Shown piece by piece: positions 1 through 9,438 of a stretch of DNA of 20,303 bases. Position 1 is the stretch's first letter. Each line of letters starts with the position of its first letter. The translations under genes were made by a program, and so were the position numbers. The notes under the pieces are model-generated. The model had not been told where the DNA came from. It saw nothing but the letters and a program-made list of their open reading frames with translations, and ran no database searches. The stretch is from a virus, in the IMG/VR virus record IMGVR_UViG_3300006802_000791, positions 1 through 20,303 of that record; one strand, given 5' to 3'.

Positions 1-1263
1 TAAATCACCTGTTGTCAATGCATCACCATCATTGTCTACGCTAGGATCACTAGCTTTAGCACCTAAGTATGTATCATCAAAATTATCGGCTGCTGCCTCT
101 GCTGCTGCTTGAGCAGTTTGAGCCGCAGTTGCAGATGTTGCCGCACTTGTTGCAGAAGTTGCTGCATTTGTTTCACTTGTCGCTGCATTCGTAGCAGATG
201 TAGAAGCATTAGAAGCCTGGGTTGTTGCTGTAGTAGCCGATGTAGCTGCATTCGTTTCTGACGTAGAAGCCGCCGATGCAGAAGAAGCCGCATTCGTAGC
301 GGAAGTCGCAGCATTTGTTTCGCTGGTTGCCGCATTGGTTGCGCTGGTACTAGCTTCACTTGCTTTTGTTGTAGCTGTTGTAGCAGAACTAGCAGCGGAT
401 GTTGCTGAACTAGCAGCATTTGTTGCCTGGGTACTAGCTGTTGTTGCGGAGGTTGCAGCGTTGGTTTCTGATGTAGCCGCATTACTTTCTGAAGTTGATG
501 CTGCTGATGCTGATGAAGCTGCCGCTGTAGCACTAGCTGCTGCCGCTGTAGCACTAGCCGCAGCGTTAGTTGCTGACGTTGTTGCGCTTGCTGCATCAAC
601 AATAAGATCCCATTTTGCACTATCTGTATTTGTTGTAAGTGGCTGTGAACCAGAAGAAGTATGAGCTGTATTAGCCATAAAGATATTATTAGTAGAAGTA
701 TCTTTTACTAAATCTCTTTCTGCATATGCTGTAGATGCTGACCAATCTCCCTGGAATGTACCTAATTCTTGTGTAACAGATAATTCACCAGAAGTATCAA
801 ATGCTAGTATTTTAGATGCACGATCTGTAGCTCCAACAGTAAATTCTGTAGAAGTCATTGTATTGGTACGTGATAGTTTAATAGATCTATCTACTTGTTC
901 CTGGAGATCTTGACCAATAATTGTTAATTTATCTAAAGCAGATTCATGTGTTTCTGCTGGGAAAGGATCATTAGCAACATAGTCAGTTGCTTGTGTTTTT
1001 GTTGTATTTCTTCGTAGTACAACAGTTTCTGTAGATAAAGGAGCTGTGACAAAAGTGACTGTTCCTCCAGATGCACTGCCAACACCAGATATGCTGTAGT
1101 CTGATGCGCCAACACCTTCAGAACGTACTGATTCTGTTCCTGTGCTAGATCTTACAATAACTTCTATATCACTAGATGTAGGGATATAAAAACTATAGGT
1201 AAATGCTGTAGTAGATCCGTTTCCACTATAGGAGTTTTTAGTCGTTGTTGAAGATATTGTCAT
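1..1263 (-). CDS. Tail fibre protein, T7 gp17-like N-terminus, truncated by window edge
   Basis: Receptor-binding fibre attached to the tail. The frame is open from an ATG at 1263 to the left edge (421 codons, C-terminus missing). Residues 1-150 read MTISSTTTKNSYSGNGSTTA, with FTYSFYIP, VVLRRNT and ALDKLTIIGQDLQEQVDRSIKL, the usual pattern of the T7-type fibre anchor domain that binds the tail. A linker follows (GDWSASTAYAERDLV, typical of phage fibres). Residues 224-392 are Ala/Ser/Thr-rich heptads, then YLGAKASDPSVDNDGDAL, a common start of the distal fibre region. No strong ribosome site is visible; the start was chosen because the conserved N-terminus begins there. It is the last gene of the left-going operon, as in T7. 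The distal receptor-binding tip lies outside the window, so host specificity cannot be judged. Confidence 0.9.
   Translation of the reverse strand, partial: MTISSTTTKNSYSGNGSTTAFTYSFYIPTSSDIEVIVRSSTGTESVRSEGVGASDYSISGVGSASGGTVTFVTAPLSTETVVLRRNTTKTQATDYVANDPFPAETHESALDKLTIIGQDLQEQVDRSIKLSRTNTMTSTEFTVGATDRASKILAFDTSGELSVTQELGTFQGDWSASTAYAERDLVKDTSTNNIFMANTAHTSSGSQPLTTNTDSAKWDLIVDAASATTSATNAAASATAAAASATAAASSASAASTSESNAATSETNAATSATTASTQATNAASSATSAASSATTATTKASEASTSATNAATSETNAATSATNAASSASAASTSETNAATSATTATTQASNASTSATNAATSETNAATSATSAATSATAAQTAQAAAEAAADNFDDTYLGAKASDPSVDNDGDALTTGDL
88..594 (-). repeat. Heptad (21-nt) repeat array within the tail fibre gene
   Basis: About 24 tandem seven-residue units of the type SATNAAT, SETNAAT, SASAAST and SATTATT run from residue 224 to 392 of the fibre. 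Units vary at the DNA level by synonymous changes, but larger blocks recur: the order SASAAST-SETNAAT-SATTATT-QASNAST-SATNAAT-SETNAAT partly duplicates an earlier block. The small residues and 7-residue period suit a thin trimeric shaft. The stretch is visibly richer in G+C than the rest of the window, mainly because it is full of Ala, Ser and Thr codons. Confidence 0.9.
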
Positions 1264-1308
1264 ACAGTTATAGTTTCATATTATAAATATTGCATTTCTT
1301 CAATATAA

Positions 1309-3843
1309 TTATTCAGTTAGTTGCGGTGGTCTTTCTGGTAATAATTCAGTCGGTTTCCACCAATAATCTGAACCTTTTTCATATAATAATCTTTCTCTCC
1401 TTCTTCTGTTCTTATAATGATTATTATTAATTTGATAATCTATTTGATCAAACAAATATCGTTGTAATAATAATTTTAAATAAAATGGTTTTGGAAACCA
1501 GCTACGAATAAAACGAGATACTCTACCTCCATAATTTACTTCTTCTTCTCCAGCTACTGCTTGATACAATGCACCGCCAGTAATTCCTAGTAAATCACCA
1601 AACAACCCTACTATTGGTCCACTTAACAAAAATCCTAATTCTCTTGCATCTGGATCACCAACAAGCGTATCACCAAATGGACCTAATGCTCCCCCTTTTA
1701 AAATAGCTTGTGTCCAAAAAGTTCCTGTATTTACATCTCTTGGATCTTTTCCATTAACAATATCATTTAATAAAAGAATAGTTGCACCAGATAAAGTCAT
1801 ACCGCCTGTTAATACTGCTGTATATTTTGCTTTATTAAGCAATCCAGGAGGAGCTGTAAAAGCACGTTGGATGTTATGAATAATAATATTGATAGGAAAA
1901 CTTTTAAACATAAACGCTGATAAACCAAATTCACCAGCAAAAGTACCTCTTCTTAATTGTGCTGAACGTGATTGTTGACGCAAAGAATTAACAACAACCA
2001 TATGATCTTGTTCTGTCTGAACTAAATCTTTTAATTTAAAAGCTGCTTCTCTTGCAAATTTTTCATCAACATCTGTTCTTGATGCAATAGCACCTGGATC
2101 TATAAATTTTAAATTACCTCTAGGATTCCATTTTTTTGTTGTTCTAATTAAATCCCACTCTTGTTTTGTAATACCGTATTGTTCTAGTAATTTTATTGTT
2201 TTCCCAAATTTATTAAAAGTTCCTTTAGCTTCTTTAATTAACTGATCGTAAGAATATTTTGTATATTGACCAAGACCGCTATCAGATAAAATAAATTTAC
2301 CGCCAGCATTTCTTCCCTGTTGTGTAAAACGGCTAACACCACCAGCTCTTAATAATGCTGTAGAATAGGCTTTTGAAAAACCTCCACTATCTGCATCTTC
2401 CATAAACCTAGACATTGCCATATTGTTTTGAATCATATCATCTAATATAATTTCTAAATACGCTGCATCTTGCCTTCCTTGTTTTCCTTTAAATTGTTCA
2501 CGTAAACTTTTCAAAACAGCCATCCATGGACTCCAACCACGCAAAGCTGCATTGTTAAATGTTGTTGCTAAATCACCAACTAAAACAACTGGTCCTGAAC
2601 CAGACAATAATGTACCTGTTGTATAATTACGAAAACCACTTCCTATTTTAGCAAATAATTTATTATCTGTTAAATATCCTTTACCTACAAACAAATCGTA
2701 TTCTGCATCTGCTTTTTTTATAAATTCATTTGCTCTATCTAACTCTTCTCTTCTTCCAAGAAATTTTCCTTTACCTAAACCACCTAATCTTTTTCTTGGT
2801 TTTAATCGTACTTTTCTTGATTCATCTAAAACATATTTTTTTAAACTATTACGTACAGTTGTTGGTTTTGGTCCAAATAATTCTGTTTCTGCAATAGCTC
2901 GTGATACTGTATCAAGATGTTGATATGTCATTTGTATAGGATTATCGCCGCCAAAACGTAAATTATATTCATAAAAAGAATTAGCATCTTTAAATATTAA
3001 AAAACGACTTTCTTGAAATTTTTTTAATCCTGTTTTTTTACCAACACCCAAACCATCAGTAATGATATTATTAAAAGAAGCCATTAAGGCTTTGTTGTAT
3101 TCTTGATCTGGTAATTTATCAAAAGTTAAACCAGTTTTATCATCAATCATTTTAGAACGATCTAACAATGGCTTAATATAATTAACCCACCCTTCATCAG
3201 TAATTTTACTTTTTTTAATTTTTGTTGTGTCATGTACTTGTGGAAATTTCCAGTTAGGATCTTTAGCAATAGCTACTCCATTTTTTGCCAACATAATACG
3301 AGATTTTTCAAAAGAATCAGATAGAGCTTTTGCCATCATTTCTGCACCTTTATTTCCTGTACTGCCAGGCTCAAACATTTCATCAATTAATGATTTAGGA
3401 TTTGCACGTTTATATTTTAAAATTAAACGATTAGCATAGGCTTCCATTAAATCACTTTGATTTTTCATTAAGTAAGAAAAGATAGAACGTTGTCGTATTT
3501 CTAAATTTTTTAAAATTCGTTTACCTTCTGCTTTTCCATGTAAAGCACGAAAACCTTGTCCAATGTCTATTTCATCATTACTATTTTTATACTGTGATAT
3601 TAATTCTTTTAATTCTTTTTCTTTAACAACAGATATTGTATTTTCTATAGCTTTAGTTTTTACTTTTCTTTTTTGTGCTAAAAAGGTAGCATTACTTGCT
3701 GCTTTCGTTGCTTCTGCATCTGACATAGACTTAGAAAACTGTTCTAAGTTATCATCAAACATATCCAACATTTCTTTTTCTCTATCTTTGCTAACCAATC
3801 CATTTTTTGCAGCAGCAATAATACATTCTCTAAAACTAGGCAT
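1309..3843 (-). CDS. Internal virion (ejection) protein, C-terminal gp16-like half
   Basis: An 844-residue protein of the internal core, expected to leave the head at infection and help DNA cross the cell envelope. The C-terminus has the pattern typical of gp16-like ejection proteins: FPKPFYLKLLLQRYLFDQI, an Arg cluster, then GSDYWWKPTELLPERPPQL near residues 823-842. Hydrophobic Gly-rich stretches lie near residues 405-430, 670-690 and 735-765, suiting membrane insertion. The N-terminus is charged and helical. No lytic transglycosylase motif was seen. Its ATG overlaps the stop of the upstream 701-residue gene in a TAATG junction. Together the two (about 1545 residues) correspond to one large T7 gp16-like protein. 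It is the final core gene before the fibre, the same order as T7. Family assignment is from motif recognition, not alignment. Confidence 0.7.
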   Translation of the reverse strand: MPSFRECIIAAAKNGLVSKDREKEMLDMFDDNLEQFSKSMSDAEATKAASNATFLAQKRKVKTKAIENTISVVKEKELKELISQYKNSNDEIDIGQGFRALHGKAEGKRILKNLEIRQRSIFSYLMKNQSDLMEAYANRLILKYKRANPKSLIDEMFEPGSTGNKGAEMMAKALSDSFEKSRIMLAKNGVAIAKDPNWKFPQVHDTTKIKKSKITDEGWVNYIKPLLDRSKMIDDKTGLTFDKLPDQEYNKALMASFNNIITDGLGVGKKTGLKKFQESRFLIFKDANSFYEYNLRFGGDNPIQMTYQHLDTVSRAIAETELFGPKPTTVRNSLKKYVLDESRKVRLKPRKRLGGLGKGKFLGRREELDRANEFIKKADAEYDLFVGKGYLTDNKLFAKIGSGFRNYTTGTLLSGSGPVVLVGDLATTFNNAALRGWSPWMAVLKSLREQFKGKQGRQDAAYLEIILDDMIQNNMAMSRFMEDADSGGFSKAYSTALLRAGGVSRFTQQGRNAGGKFILSDSGLGQYTKYSYDQLIKEAKGTFNKFGKTIKLLEQYGITKQEWDLIRTTKKWNPRGNLKFIDPGAIASRTDVDEKFAREAAFKLKDLVQTEQDHMVVVNSLRQQSRSAQLRRGTFAGEFGLSAFMFKSFPINIIIHNIQRAFTAPPGLLNKAKYTAVLTGGMTLSGATILLLNDIVNGKDPRDVNTGTFWTQAILKGGALGPFGDTLVGDPDARELGFLLSGPIVGLFGDLLGITGGALYQAVAGEEEVNYGGRVSRFIRSWFPKPFYLKLLLQRYLFDQIDYQINNNHYKNRRRRERLLYEKGSDYWWKPTELLPERPPQLTE

Positions 3844-5948
3844 TATACACTTAATCCTTCACATTTAGCTAATTCATCAATCATTGTTTTTTCATTAACT
3901 AATTCATTACGTATTTGTCTCATGGTCAATTCTTTTGTTGTTATTTCACCTGTTTCTTCATTAATTGTTGTTTCTACTGTTACTTTTTCATCTGGTGCTA
4001 TTTTTCCTTCTTCTAAATATGTTAACATTTCATCTAAGTAATCATCAGAAAAATTATCAATATATCCATCATCAGCAAATTTTGCCATATCATCTTGACT
4101 TACTTCTCTAATAGCACTTGTTAATGCAGCATCTAAATCTTCTTCTGATAAACCATAAGGATCAATTCCTTTTTCTTCTAAAATATTTAATTGTTGATCA
4201 ATCGCTTCTAAATTTTGATTATACTCTGCTAATTTTATTTCATCTCCTGGTCGTACAGGATTTTCACTAATTAAATTTAATATATCATTAATATCTAAAT
4301 CATCAACAACTCCAGGTTTTGCTTCAGGCAACCAACCATCCTCTCTAGCTCTTGTTAATAATTGATCTAATGTATAACCACCTTTTTTTGTAAAACGAAA
4401 TGTAGACTTATCTAAAATAGCTTTAACTTCACTAATTTGACCATCATCAGATTTTATTTTATTTCTACCAAGCCATTGTAAAAAATTTTGTGTTTTAGGC
4501 TCTTTTGGTGGTTGCAAAGATTTTGGTAGTACTCTTGGAGGAAATTTTTGTTGTTCTATTTCTTTTAATTTTTTTATTTCTTTTTTAGATTCATTTATTT
4601 CTTTTTGTAATTTTTTTCTTGCTACAGCAAGATCTTCTGTATCAGCAGTATCTTTTAATGTTTCTTCTTTTGCTTTTATGTTTGCTTCTTCTTGTTGTAT
4701 CTTTTGTTCTAAATCTATTGCTTTTGTTTCTACTGTTGGATCGTCTGTTAAAACAATAGGCTCATCTCTTGCTACTTGCTCATAGGCTTCTGTAAAATGT
4801 TTATCATGTAGTCGTTGACCTTGAGCTGTATTAACGTAAGGGTTTTGTTTTTCTTCTACAATAGCTTGTTGTAATTTATAAACCGCATCTTTGTACGTTG
4901 GATTATTTTTTATAGGTTGTGGTAATTCATTATAAATAGTAATTAAATCATCATCACTTATTTTTTCAAATATTTCTGTCATTGGTTGGTTTAAATTAAA
5001 TTTTTTAGAATCAATTAATTCATTTAATTTTTTACCAACAAAACGTTGAGGAAAAATATTTTTTTGTACTAAATCATTAAAACTATTAAATCCTTTTGAA
5101 GATGCTTGTAATACTGGTTTTGCAGCTGCACCAGCACCTCTTGTACCTAACATAAATGTTGGACCTAAAATAGCACCACCAGCAGTTGCCGCAAAAATAT
5201 TATATAAGGCTTGTCGTGTGCCGTAAGATAATCCTAAATCTTTTCTGTATGATTGTACTTGACCTTCTATTGCTGTAGATCTTGCAGCTTCAAAACCACC
5301 TTCCATTAAAGCTGTTTTAACAATAGCTTTTGTTGTTGCTTTAGGAATAGAATAACTTAGGGTTGCTGGTAATGTCATTGTCGTAATAGGATCTGTCATA
5401 TACACACCAAAACCAGAAACTAAACTTGAACCCCATTTGGTCATAAAACCACGACTTGATCGTTCCATCTCACCAATTAAAAATTCACTTGTAATTGCTT
5501 TTTGTTTTCTTTCTTCTTGGAAATCTTGAAAAGTTTTAAATTTTACATTAGGATTTTTTTCTTGCAGTCGTTGTACTTCATTATTCCACCAATCAAGTTG
5601 GTCTTTGTAGTTTTGTATAGTGAATTGTCCAAAACCTTTTTTACGTGTTCTTTCATATAAATAAAAAAAAGATTTACTAAGTTTACTTTTTCCAGCTAAT
5701 TGTTCTGCCATATCATCCACTAAAGGATTAGGTAATTCTACACCAAATGTTTTTTCTATTTCTTTATTAGCAAAATCATAATCATCAACAGTACCACTAT
5801 ATTTTGATGTTGATTGATTAAACTCTAAACCGTGTTGCCATTGCGCTGCTGTTTTTTCATAAAAATTAGTAGGAAGTAATGATCCTCGTTGATAGTTGGA
5901 TTTTATTCTTTTTCCTTCTATTGCATTTTTTGTATCAAAGAATTGCAT
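3843..5948 (-). CDS. Internal virion (ejection) protein, N-terminal gp16-like half
   Basis: A 701-residue protein between the gp15-like and gp16 C-terminal-like genes. Residues 1-180 are mixed and polar. A hydrophobic Ala/Gly-rich segment (about 250-272, with AATAGGAILGPTFMLG) could enter a membrane. Residues 408-468 form a strongly charged coiled coil (Lys/Glu-rich), and the last 150 residues are acidic (many DD and EE pairs). The T7 protein in this place carries an N-terminal lytic transglycosylase; no catalytic-Glu motif of that family is recognisable here, so murein cutting is not supported. The role as an ejected core protein rests on gene order and composition. The start ATG at 5948 follows the upstream stop directly (TAAA-ATG), and the stop overlaps the next start. 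Confidence 0.6.
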   Translation of the reverse strand: MQFFDTKNAIEGKRIKSNYQRGSLLPTNFYEKTAAQWQHGLEFNQSTSKYSGTVDDYDFANKEIEKTFGVELPNPLVDDMAEQLAGKSKLSKSFFYLYERTRKKGFGQFTIQNYKDQLDWWNNEVQRLQEKNPNVKFKTFQDFQEERKQKAITSEFLIGEMERSSRGFMTKWGSSLVSGFGVYMTDPITTMTLPATLSYSIPKATTKAIVKTALMEGGFEAARSTAIEGQVQSYRKDLGLSYGTRQALYNIFAATAGGAILGPTFMLGTRGAGAAAKPVLQASSKGFNSFNDLVQKNIFPQRFVGKKLNELIDSKKFNLNQPMTEIFEKISDDDLITIYNELPQPIKNNPTYKDAVYKLQQAIVEEKQNPYVNTAQGQRLHDKHFTEAYEQVARDEPIVLTDDPTVETKAIDLEQKIQQEEANIKAKEETLKDTADTEDLAVARKKLQKEINESKKEIKKLKEIEQQKFPPRVLPKSLQPPKEPKTQNFLQWLGRNKIKSDDGQISEVKAILDKSTFRFTKKGGYTLDQLLTRAREDGWLPEAKPGVVDDLDINDILNLISENPVRPGDEIKLAEYNQNLEAIDQQLNILEEKGIDPYGLSEEDLDAALTSAIREVSQDDMAKFADDGYIDNFSDDYLDEMLTYLEEGKIAPDEKVTVETTINEETGEITTKELTMRQIRNELVNEKTMIDELAKCEGLSV

Positions 5949-5949
5949 T

Positions 5950-8349
5950 TTATTTTAATTGATTTACAATTTTATTTAAGTCAAAAACAAAAGGATCACT
6001 TGTTCCTGGATAATGTAAATACTCAGGATTTTCTGTTAGTTTAGGATCAAATAAAGAAAATAAATATTGTCCTGGTCCAACTGTTTCCCAAAAAAATGCT
6101 TCACTTTCTCTTCCTTGTTCATCAGGACCACCAAATACAACATTAGAAGAAACTAATTGCTCTTCTCGTAAATCAATCGTCATAAAAGGAGTAACAGCTG
6201 GTAATGTATTTTGACCTCCAGCTATTCTTAATAATTTATCACCATTAGGATTATCAATAAAATGTGTTTCAATTAATTCACCTAAATCACCTTCATCAAA
6301 TTTTTTATTACGTGAAAATGACGAAGGTAATATAATTTTTTTATCTAACCATGTTGTAAATCCACCAGAATAAATTTCTCCTTTTGAATCATATTTTGCA
6401 CCAACAGATTCATTCATAATTCTAATAATTCTTTCTTCATTTTGATCTACTAATGAATCAGGAGATTGTCCAGCATCCATCCAACCTTCTGTTAAACCAA
6501 TAGAAATAATTGCATTTTTTATAGCATTTTGTTTTGTAATAAATGTAGGTGAATTATCAACCAAGGTATCACTAAATTGTTCTGTATACAATCTCCTAAA
6601 TGAAGAACTTGAAATTAAATTAGGCATAATTTTTTGATCTTCTAATAAAAATCCATTTGCAACATGATATGCAAAATCATTATTTCCGTTATTTATTTGA
6701 CCGCCTATTTCTGCTAACAATGGAGCTTTATCACTTAATTGTCCAAAAGCTGTTAAAGAGTCAATACCAAAAGTATCATCTATTCCTCTTGCTACATCAA
6801 TAATTTCGTTAGCTCCTTGTGCGTTTATTAAAATATCACTAAGAGATTCTGCTTCTTGTTTTGTAAAAAATTGAACATCTTCTCCATAATGTGATGCTAT
6901 TTGTTGTGCTTGTTCTTTTCGTTGATCAACTAAATCAGCAGATATATTTCCTTGATCATCATAAATAGGAATAACATCATCAATAATACCATAGTTTGCA
7001 GCTGCTTTAAAAATATCATCTTTTATTGTAGATTCTAAATTAGTATTAATAGATTGAAATAATTGTAATTTTTTTGCATCCATCTCAGAAATATTTGTAT
7101 TAGGATCGTTATCTGCTAAAATTTTGTTTTGTTGTGATATTAATTCATCTATAACTTCTTCTTGAACCTTAACATTTAAACTTCTAAATCTATCTAAATC
7201 ACCAACTAAATCAACATGCATTTCTAACTCAGCAATAAGTTCTGGTACACCTTCTGCTAATTGATTTGTTTCAGGATCTATTAATGTTTTTGCTTGTTCA
7301 ATATATGCCTTAAAAACATCTACATTTCCTCTATTTAATGAATTAATAATTTTATTTTCATCAGATATTAATGATCTAAAACCTTTAATAGTTGCATCAA
7401 TAGTAGCTTTTTCTTCACGAATACCTTTTTCAATAGCAAGTTCTGCTTGATCTTTATAATCTACAACTTGATCTGTTGTTAAAACATCTGTCCAAAGATT
7501 TTTTTCATTATCATCTAACCATCTTTGTGGATTTTCTTTTATTAATTTTTCTGATCGTAAACTATATAATGCATTTATATTTTTTCTTAATTGTTCTTCA
7601 GGATTAGTAAGTAATTTATTTTCCCACATTTCTTTTACAATTCCAGTTTCTGATATTAAAGTAGTTTCTGCTTTTAATCGTTCTGATGGATTAGTAGAAT
7701 ATGTTGCTGTATACAATAAATCATCTATTTCTTTATTGTACGTATCTATACCGCTATCAATAACGTTACTTCTAACTGTATTATTAAAGTTAATTTTTGT
7801 ATCAACAATACTTTTATTAAATTCTAAATCTAATAATTGTTTTGTTGATTCATCTGTTAAGTTATTTTTAAGAGAATCTTTTAGTTTTGTTAAATCTTGT
7901 ATAGAGTTATTAACATCATCAAAATTATTAGATGTTTGTAAATTAAATAATAAATCATTTGCTCTATTTTTTACTTCACCAAGAACAGTATTTATTTCTT
8001 GTTTTTGTTTTATTCTAAAAGCAGCAATTTTAAATTCATTTTCTTGGTTTTGTTGTATTTGATAAACCTTATCTTTATATTTTTGATCTACTTCATATAA
8101 TTTTTGTTCATTATTTTTTTCTTGTTTGTATGATTGTATTTCAAAATCTGTTTTTTGTTGTAATTTTTTATTTTGAAAATCTAATTTGTTTTGATAATCT
8201 TTTTGTGCCAACGATTGCATTTGATTACCTAACCTAGAAATAGCTTGAAAAGGAGCTGTAGCAGCAGTAGTAATATTAGGAATATTTGTTGTTAATCCAG
8301 CCGTTCTTGTTGGTGTACCTTTAGCTTCAAATGTTGGAATCTGTACCAT
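5950..8349 (-). CDS. Internal virion protein, gp15-like
   Basis: A 799-residue protein placed where T7 gene 15 lies. The N-terminus (MVQIPTFEAKGTPTRTAGL) has the short PTF/Y-x-Gly-rich opening often seen in gp15-like core proteins. Residues about 45-130 are a Gln/Lys/Glu-rich coiled coil, followed by a long, mostly helical, acidic body. The C-terminal part (from about 560) is more globular and ends FVFDLNKIVNQLK. No enzyme motif was recognised. In T7 the equivalent forms part of the periplasmic tunnel after ejection. It begins 1 nt after the upstream stop and ends 1 nt before the next ATG, so it is probably translated by coupling. Function is inferred from position, size and composition. Confidence 0.65.
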   Translation of the reverse strand: MVQIPTFEAKGTPTRTAGLTTNIPNITTAATAPFQAISRLGNQMQSLAQKDYQNKLDFQNKKLQQKTDFEIQSYKQEKNNEQKLYEVDQKYKDKVYQIQQNQENEFKIAAFRIKQKQEINTVLGEVKNRANDLLFNLQTSNNFDDVNNSIQDLTKLKDSLKNNLTDESTKQLLDLEFNKSIVDTKINFNNTVRSNVIDSGIDTYNKEIDDLLYTATYSTNPSERLKAETTLISETGIVKEMWENKLLTNPEEQLRKNINALYSLRSEKLIKENPQRWLDDNEKNLWTDVLTTDQVVDYKDQAELAIEKGIREEKATIDATIKGFRSLISDENKIINSLNRGNVDVFKAYIEQAKTLIDPETNQLAEGVPELIAELEMHVDLVGDLDRFRSLNVKVQEEVIDELISQQNKILADNDPNTNISEMDAKKLQLFQSINTNLESTIKDDIFKAAANYGIIDDVIPIYDDQGNISADLVDQRKEQAQQIASHYGEDVQFFTKQEAESLSDILINAQGANEIIDVARGIDDTFGIDSLTAFGQLSDKAPLLAEIGGQINNGNNDFAYHVANGFLLEDQKIMPNLISSSSFRRLYTEQFSDTLVDNSPTFITKQNAIKNAIISIGLTEGWMDAGQSPDSLVDQNEERIIRIMNESVGAKYDSKGEIYSGGFTTWLDKKIILPSSFSRNKKFDEGDLGELIETHFIDNPNGDKLLRIAGGQNTLPAVTPFMTIDLREEQLVSSNVVFGGPDEQGRESEAFFWETVGPGQYLFSLFDPKLTENPEYLHYPGTSDPFVFDLNKIVNQLK

Positions 8350-8350
8350 A

Positions 8351-9001
8351 TTATTTTATTTGTGTTTCTAGGTTATATCTATTTGTATTTGTTAAATCAG
8401 TTAACATTCTATTTTGTTCTGACATTAAATCAGAAAATTTTCTACTCATTGCATATTGTTGATTAATTAATGTCGTGTTATTAATTTTTTGTTGTTTAAT
8501 TAATTCTGCTTGTTGTGCTGCTTGTGTCTTAATTAAATTTTGTGTTGCATATGCGCCAACTAATGAACCAGCAGCATTAATAAATGATGCCATACGCTGT
8601 TGTCTTGCCTGGAACATTGCTAATTCTCCTTGCATACGTGACATAACAGCTTGTTGATTAAAATCATAACTTTGAACAGATGCATCATATTCTATATTAG
8701 ATATTTCTATTTCTGCTTGTGTTAAATTTTCTGCTAATACATTAAGCGGTGTACCAGTCATTTTAGCACCAGATTTTAAATAGGATATTTCTGTTGATGC
8801 TTGTATTTTGTCAAAATCTTTTTCAAATCTTCTGACATTGTTTTGTCCAATCGTATAGGCTTGATCTGCCTTCATTTCATACATAGCAGCATTACGTTCT
8901 GCTAGTGTTTGCTGGTAACGACCAGCAGCCATTGCTGCTTGACCAGCTAATAAACTTCCAGCAGCACTTACACCAGCTGCAACAACCATAGGAGGAGCCA
9001 T
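8351..9001 (-). CDS. Internal virion protein, gp14-like
   Basis: A 216-residue, helical, Ala/Gln-rich protein. It opens with a hydrophobic Ala/Gly segment (AAGVSAAGSLLAGQAAMAA, residues 8-26), then long amphipathic helices (YQQTLAERNAAMYEMKADQA) and a second Ala/Gly hydrophobic patch (FINAAGSLVGAYA, about 140-152). This is the usual look of the gp14-type ejection protein, which in T7 sits in the outer membrane after infection. The segment YLKSGAKMTGTPLNVLAEN matches the conserved 'G...GTPxxVL' centre of that family. The length is close to T7 gp14 (196). Its ATG overlaps the upstream stop as TAATG. Confidence 0.75.
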   Translation of the reverse strand: MAPPMVVAAGVSAAGSLLAGQAAMAAGRYQQTLAERNAAMYEMKADQAYTIGQNNVRRFEKDFDKIQASTEISYLKSGAKMTGTPLNVLAENLTQAEIEISNIEYDASVQSYDFNQQAVMSRMQGELAMFQARQQRMASFINAAGSLVGAYATQNLIKTQAAQQAELIKQQKINNTTLINQQYAMSRKFSDLMSEQNRMLTDLTNTNRYNLETQIK

Positions 9002-9438
9002 TAGATTATCCTCGCATATCTGTAATAATTTTCATTATTTTGGTATTGTTCCATCAATCCTTCTTGTTTCATTCCTAACCATTCTGCAAAACGATGACCA
9101 AGAGTAAAGTTTTCTTTTACGGCTGTTTGCAAACGTATTACTTTATAGTCTTTTATCAATTCATTCATTTCTTTTTTTATTATTTTAGCGGAAGAAAATT
9201 TGTTTTGCCATATCAAATTTGATGCCATAACCCATCCTTCAAAAACACCTTCCCATATAGGAATAATACCACCAGAACAAATAATGGTATCCTTATCCAT
9301 TGCTGTAAAAGACATATCAGGAACTTCTAATCCATCTAGGTGACTGTGCCAATCTTTATCTAATTCTGTATGAGGATCATTCATAATATGATTAACCATG
9401 TGGTGTGCGTGTTCAGCTTTAAATGGTATTAAGTACAT
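9001..9438 (-). CDS. GNAT-like acetyltransferase-fold protein, gp13 position
   Basis: A 145-residue protein with the layout of a GNAT-fold domain: opening MYLIPFKAEHAHHM, a central strand region (FTAMDKDTIICSGGIIPIWEG) and a C-terminal block RFAEWLGMKQEG...YQNNENYYRYARI, as in many phage 'GNAT' proteins. The acetyl-CoA pyrophosphate loop (Q/R-x-x-G-x-G/A) is not evident, so catalysis is doubtful. It occupies the place of T7 gene 13 (138 residues), needed for proper internal core assembly. It is coupled both upstream and downstream through TAATG overlaps. A structural assembly role is more likely than an enzyme role. Confidence 0.65.
   Translation of the reverse strand: MYLIPFKAEHAHHMVNHIMNDPHTELDKDWHSHLDGLEVPDMSFTAMDKDTIICSGGIIPIWEGVFEGWVMASNLIWQNKFSSAKIIKKEMNELIKDYKVIRLQTAVKENFTLGHRFAEWLGMKQEGLMEQYQNNENYYRYARII

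Noticed and set aside
88-594. Repeat array as a possible CRISPR
   Set aside because: Units are 21 nt, imperfect, back to back without spacers, and in frame inside a fibre gene.
63-664. Open frames on both strands reading Gln/Leu-rich or Val/Ala-rich protein
   Set aside because: They are shadows of the 21-nt repeats of the tail fibre, whose frame continues unbroken with the conserved fibre anchor.
1264-1308. Possible promoter for the tail fibre (TATAAT-like string)
   Set aside because: Only 45 nt long, AT-rich, with no -35 element at proper spacing.
3843-8349. Lytic transglycosylase or lysozyme domain in the core proteins
   Set aside because: No catalytic-Glu motif of these families could be recognised in the translations.
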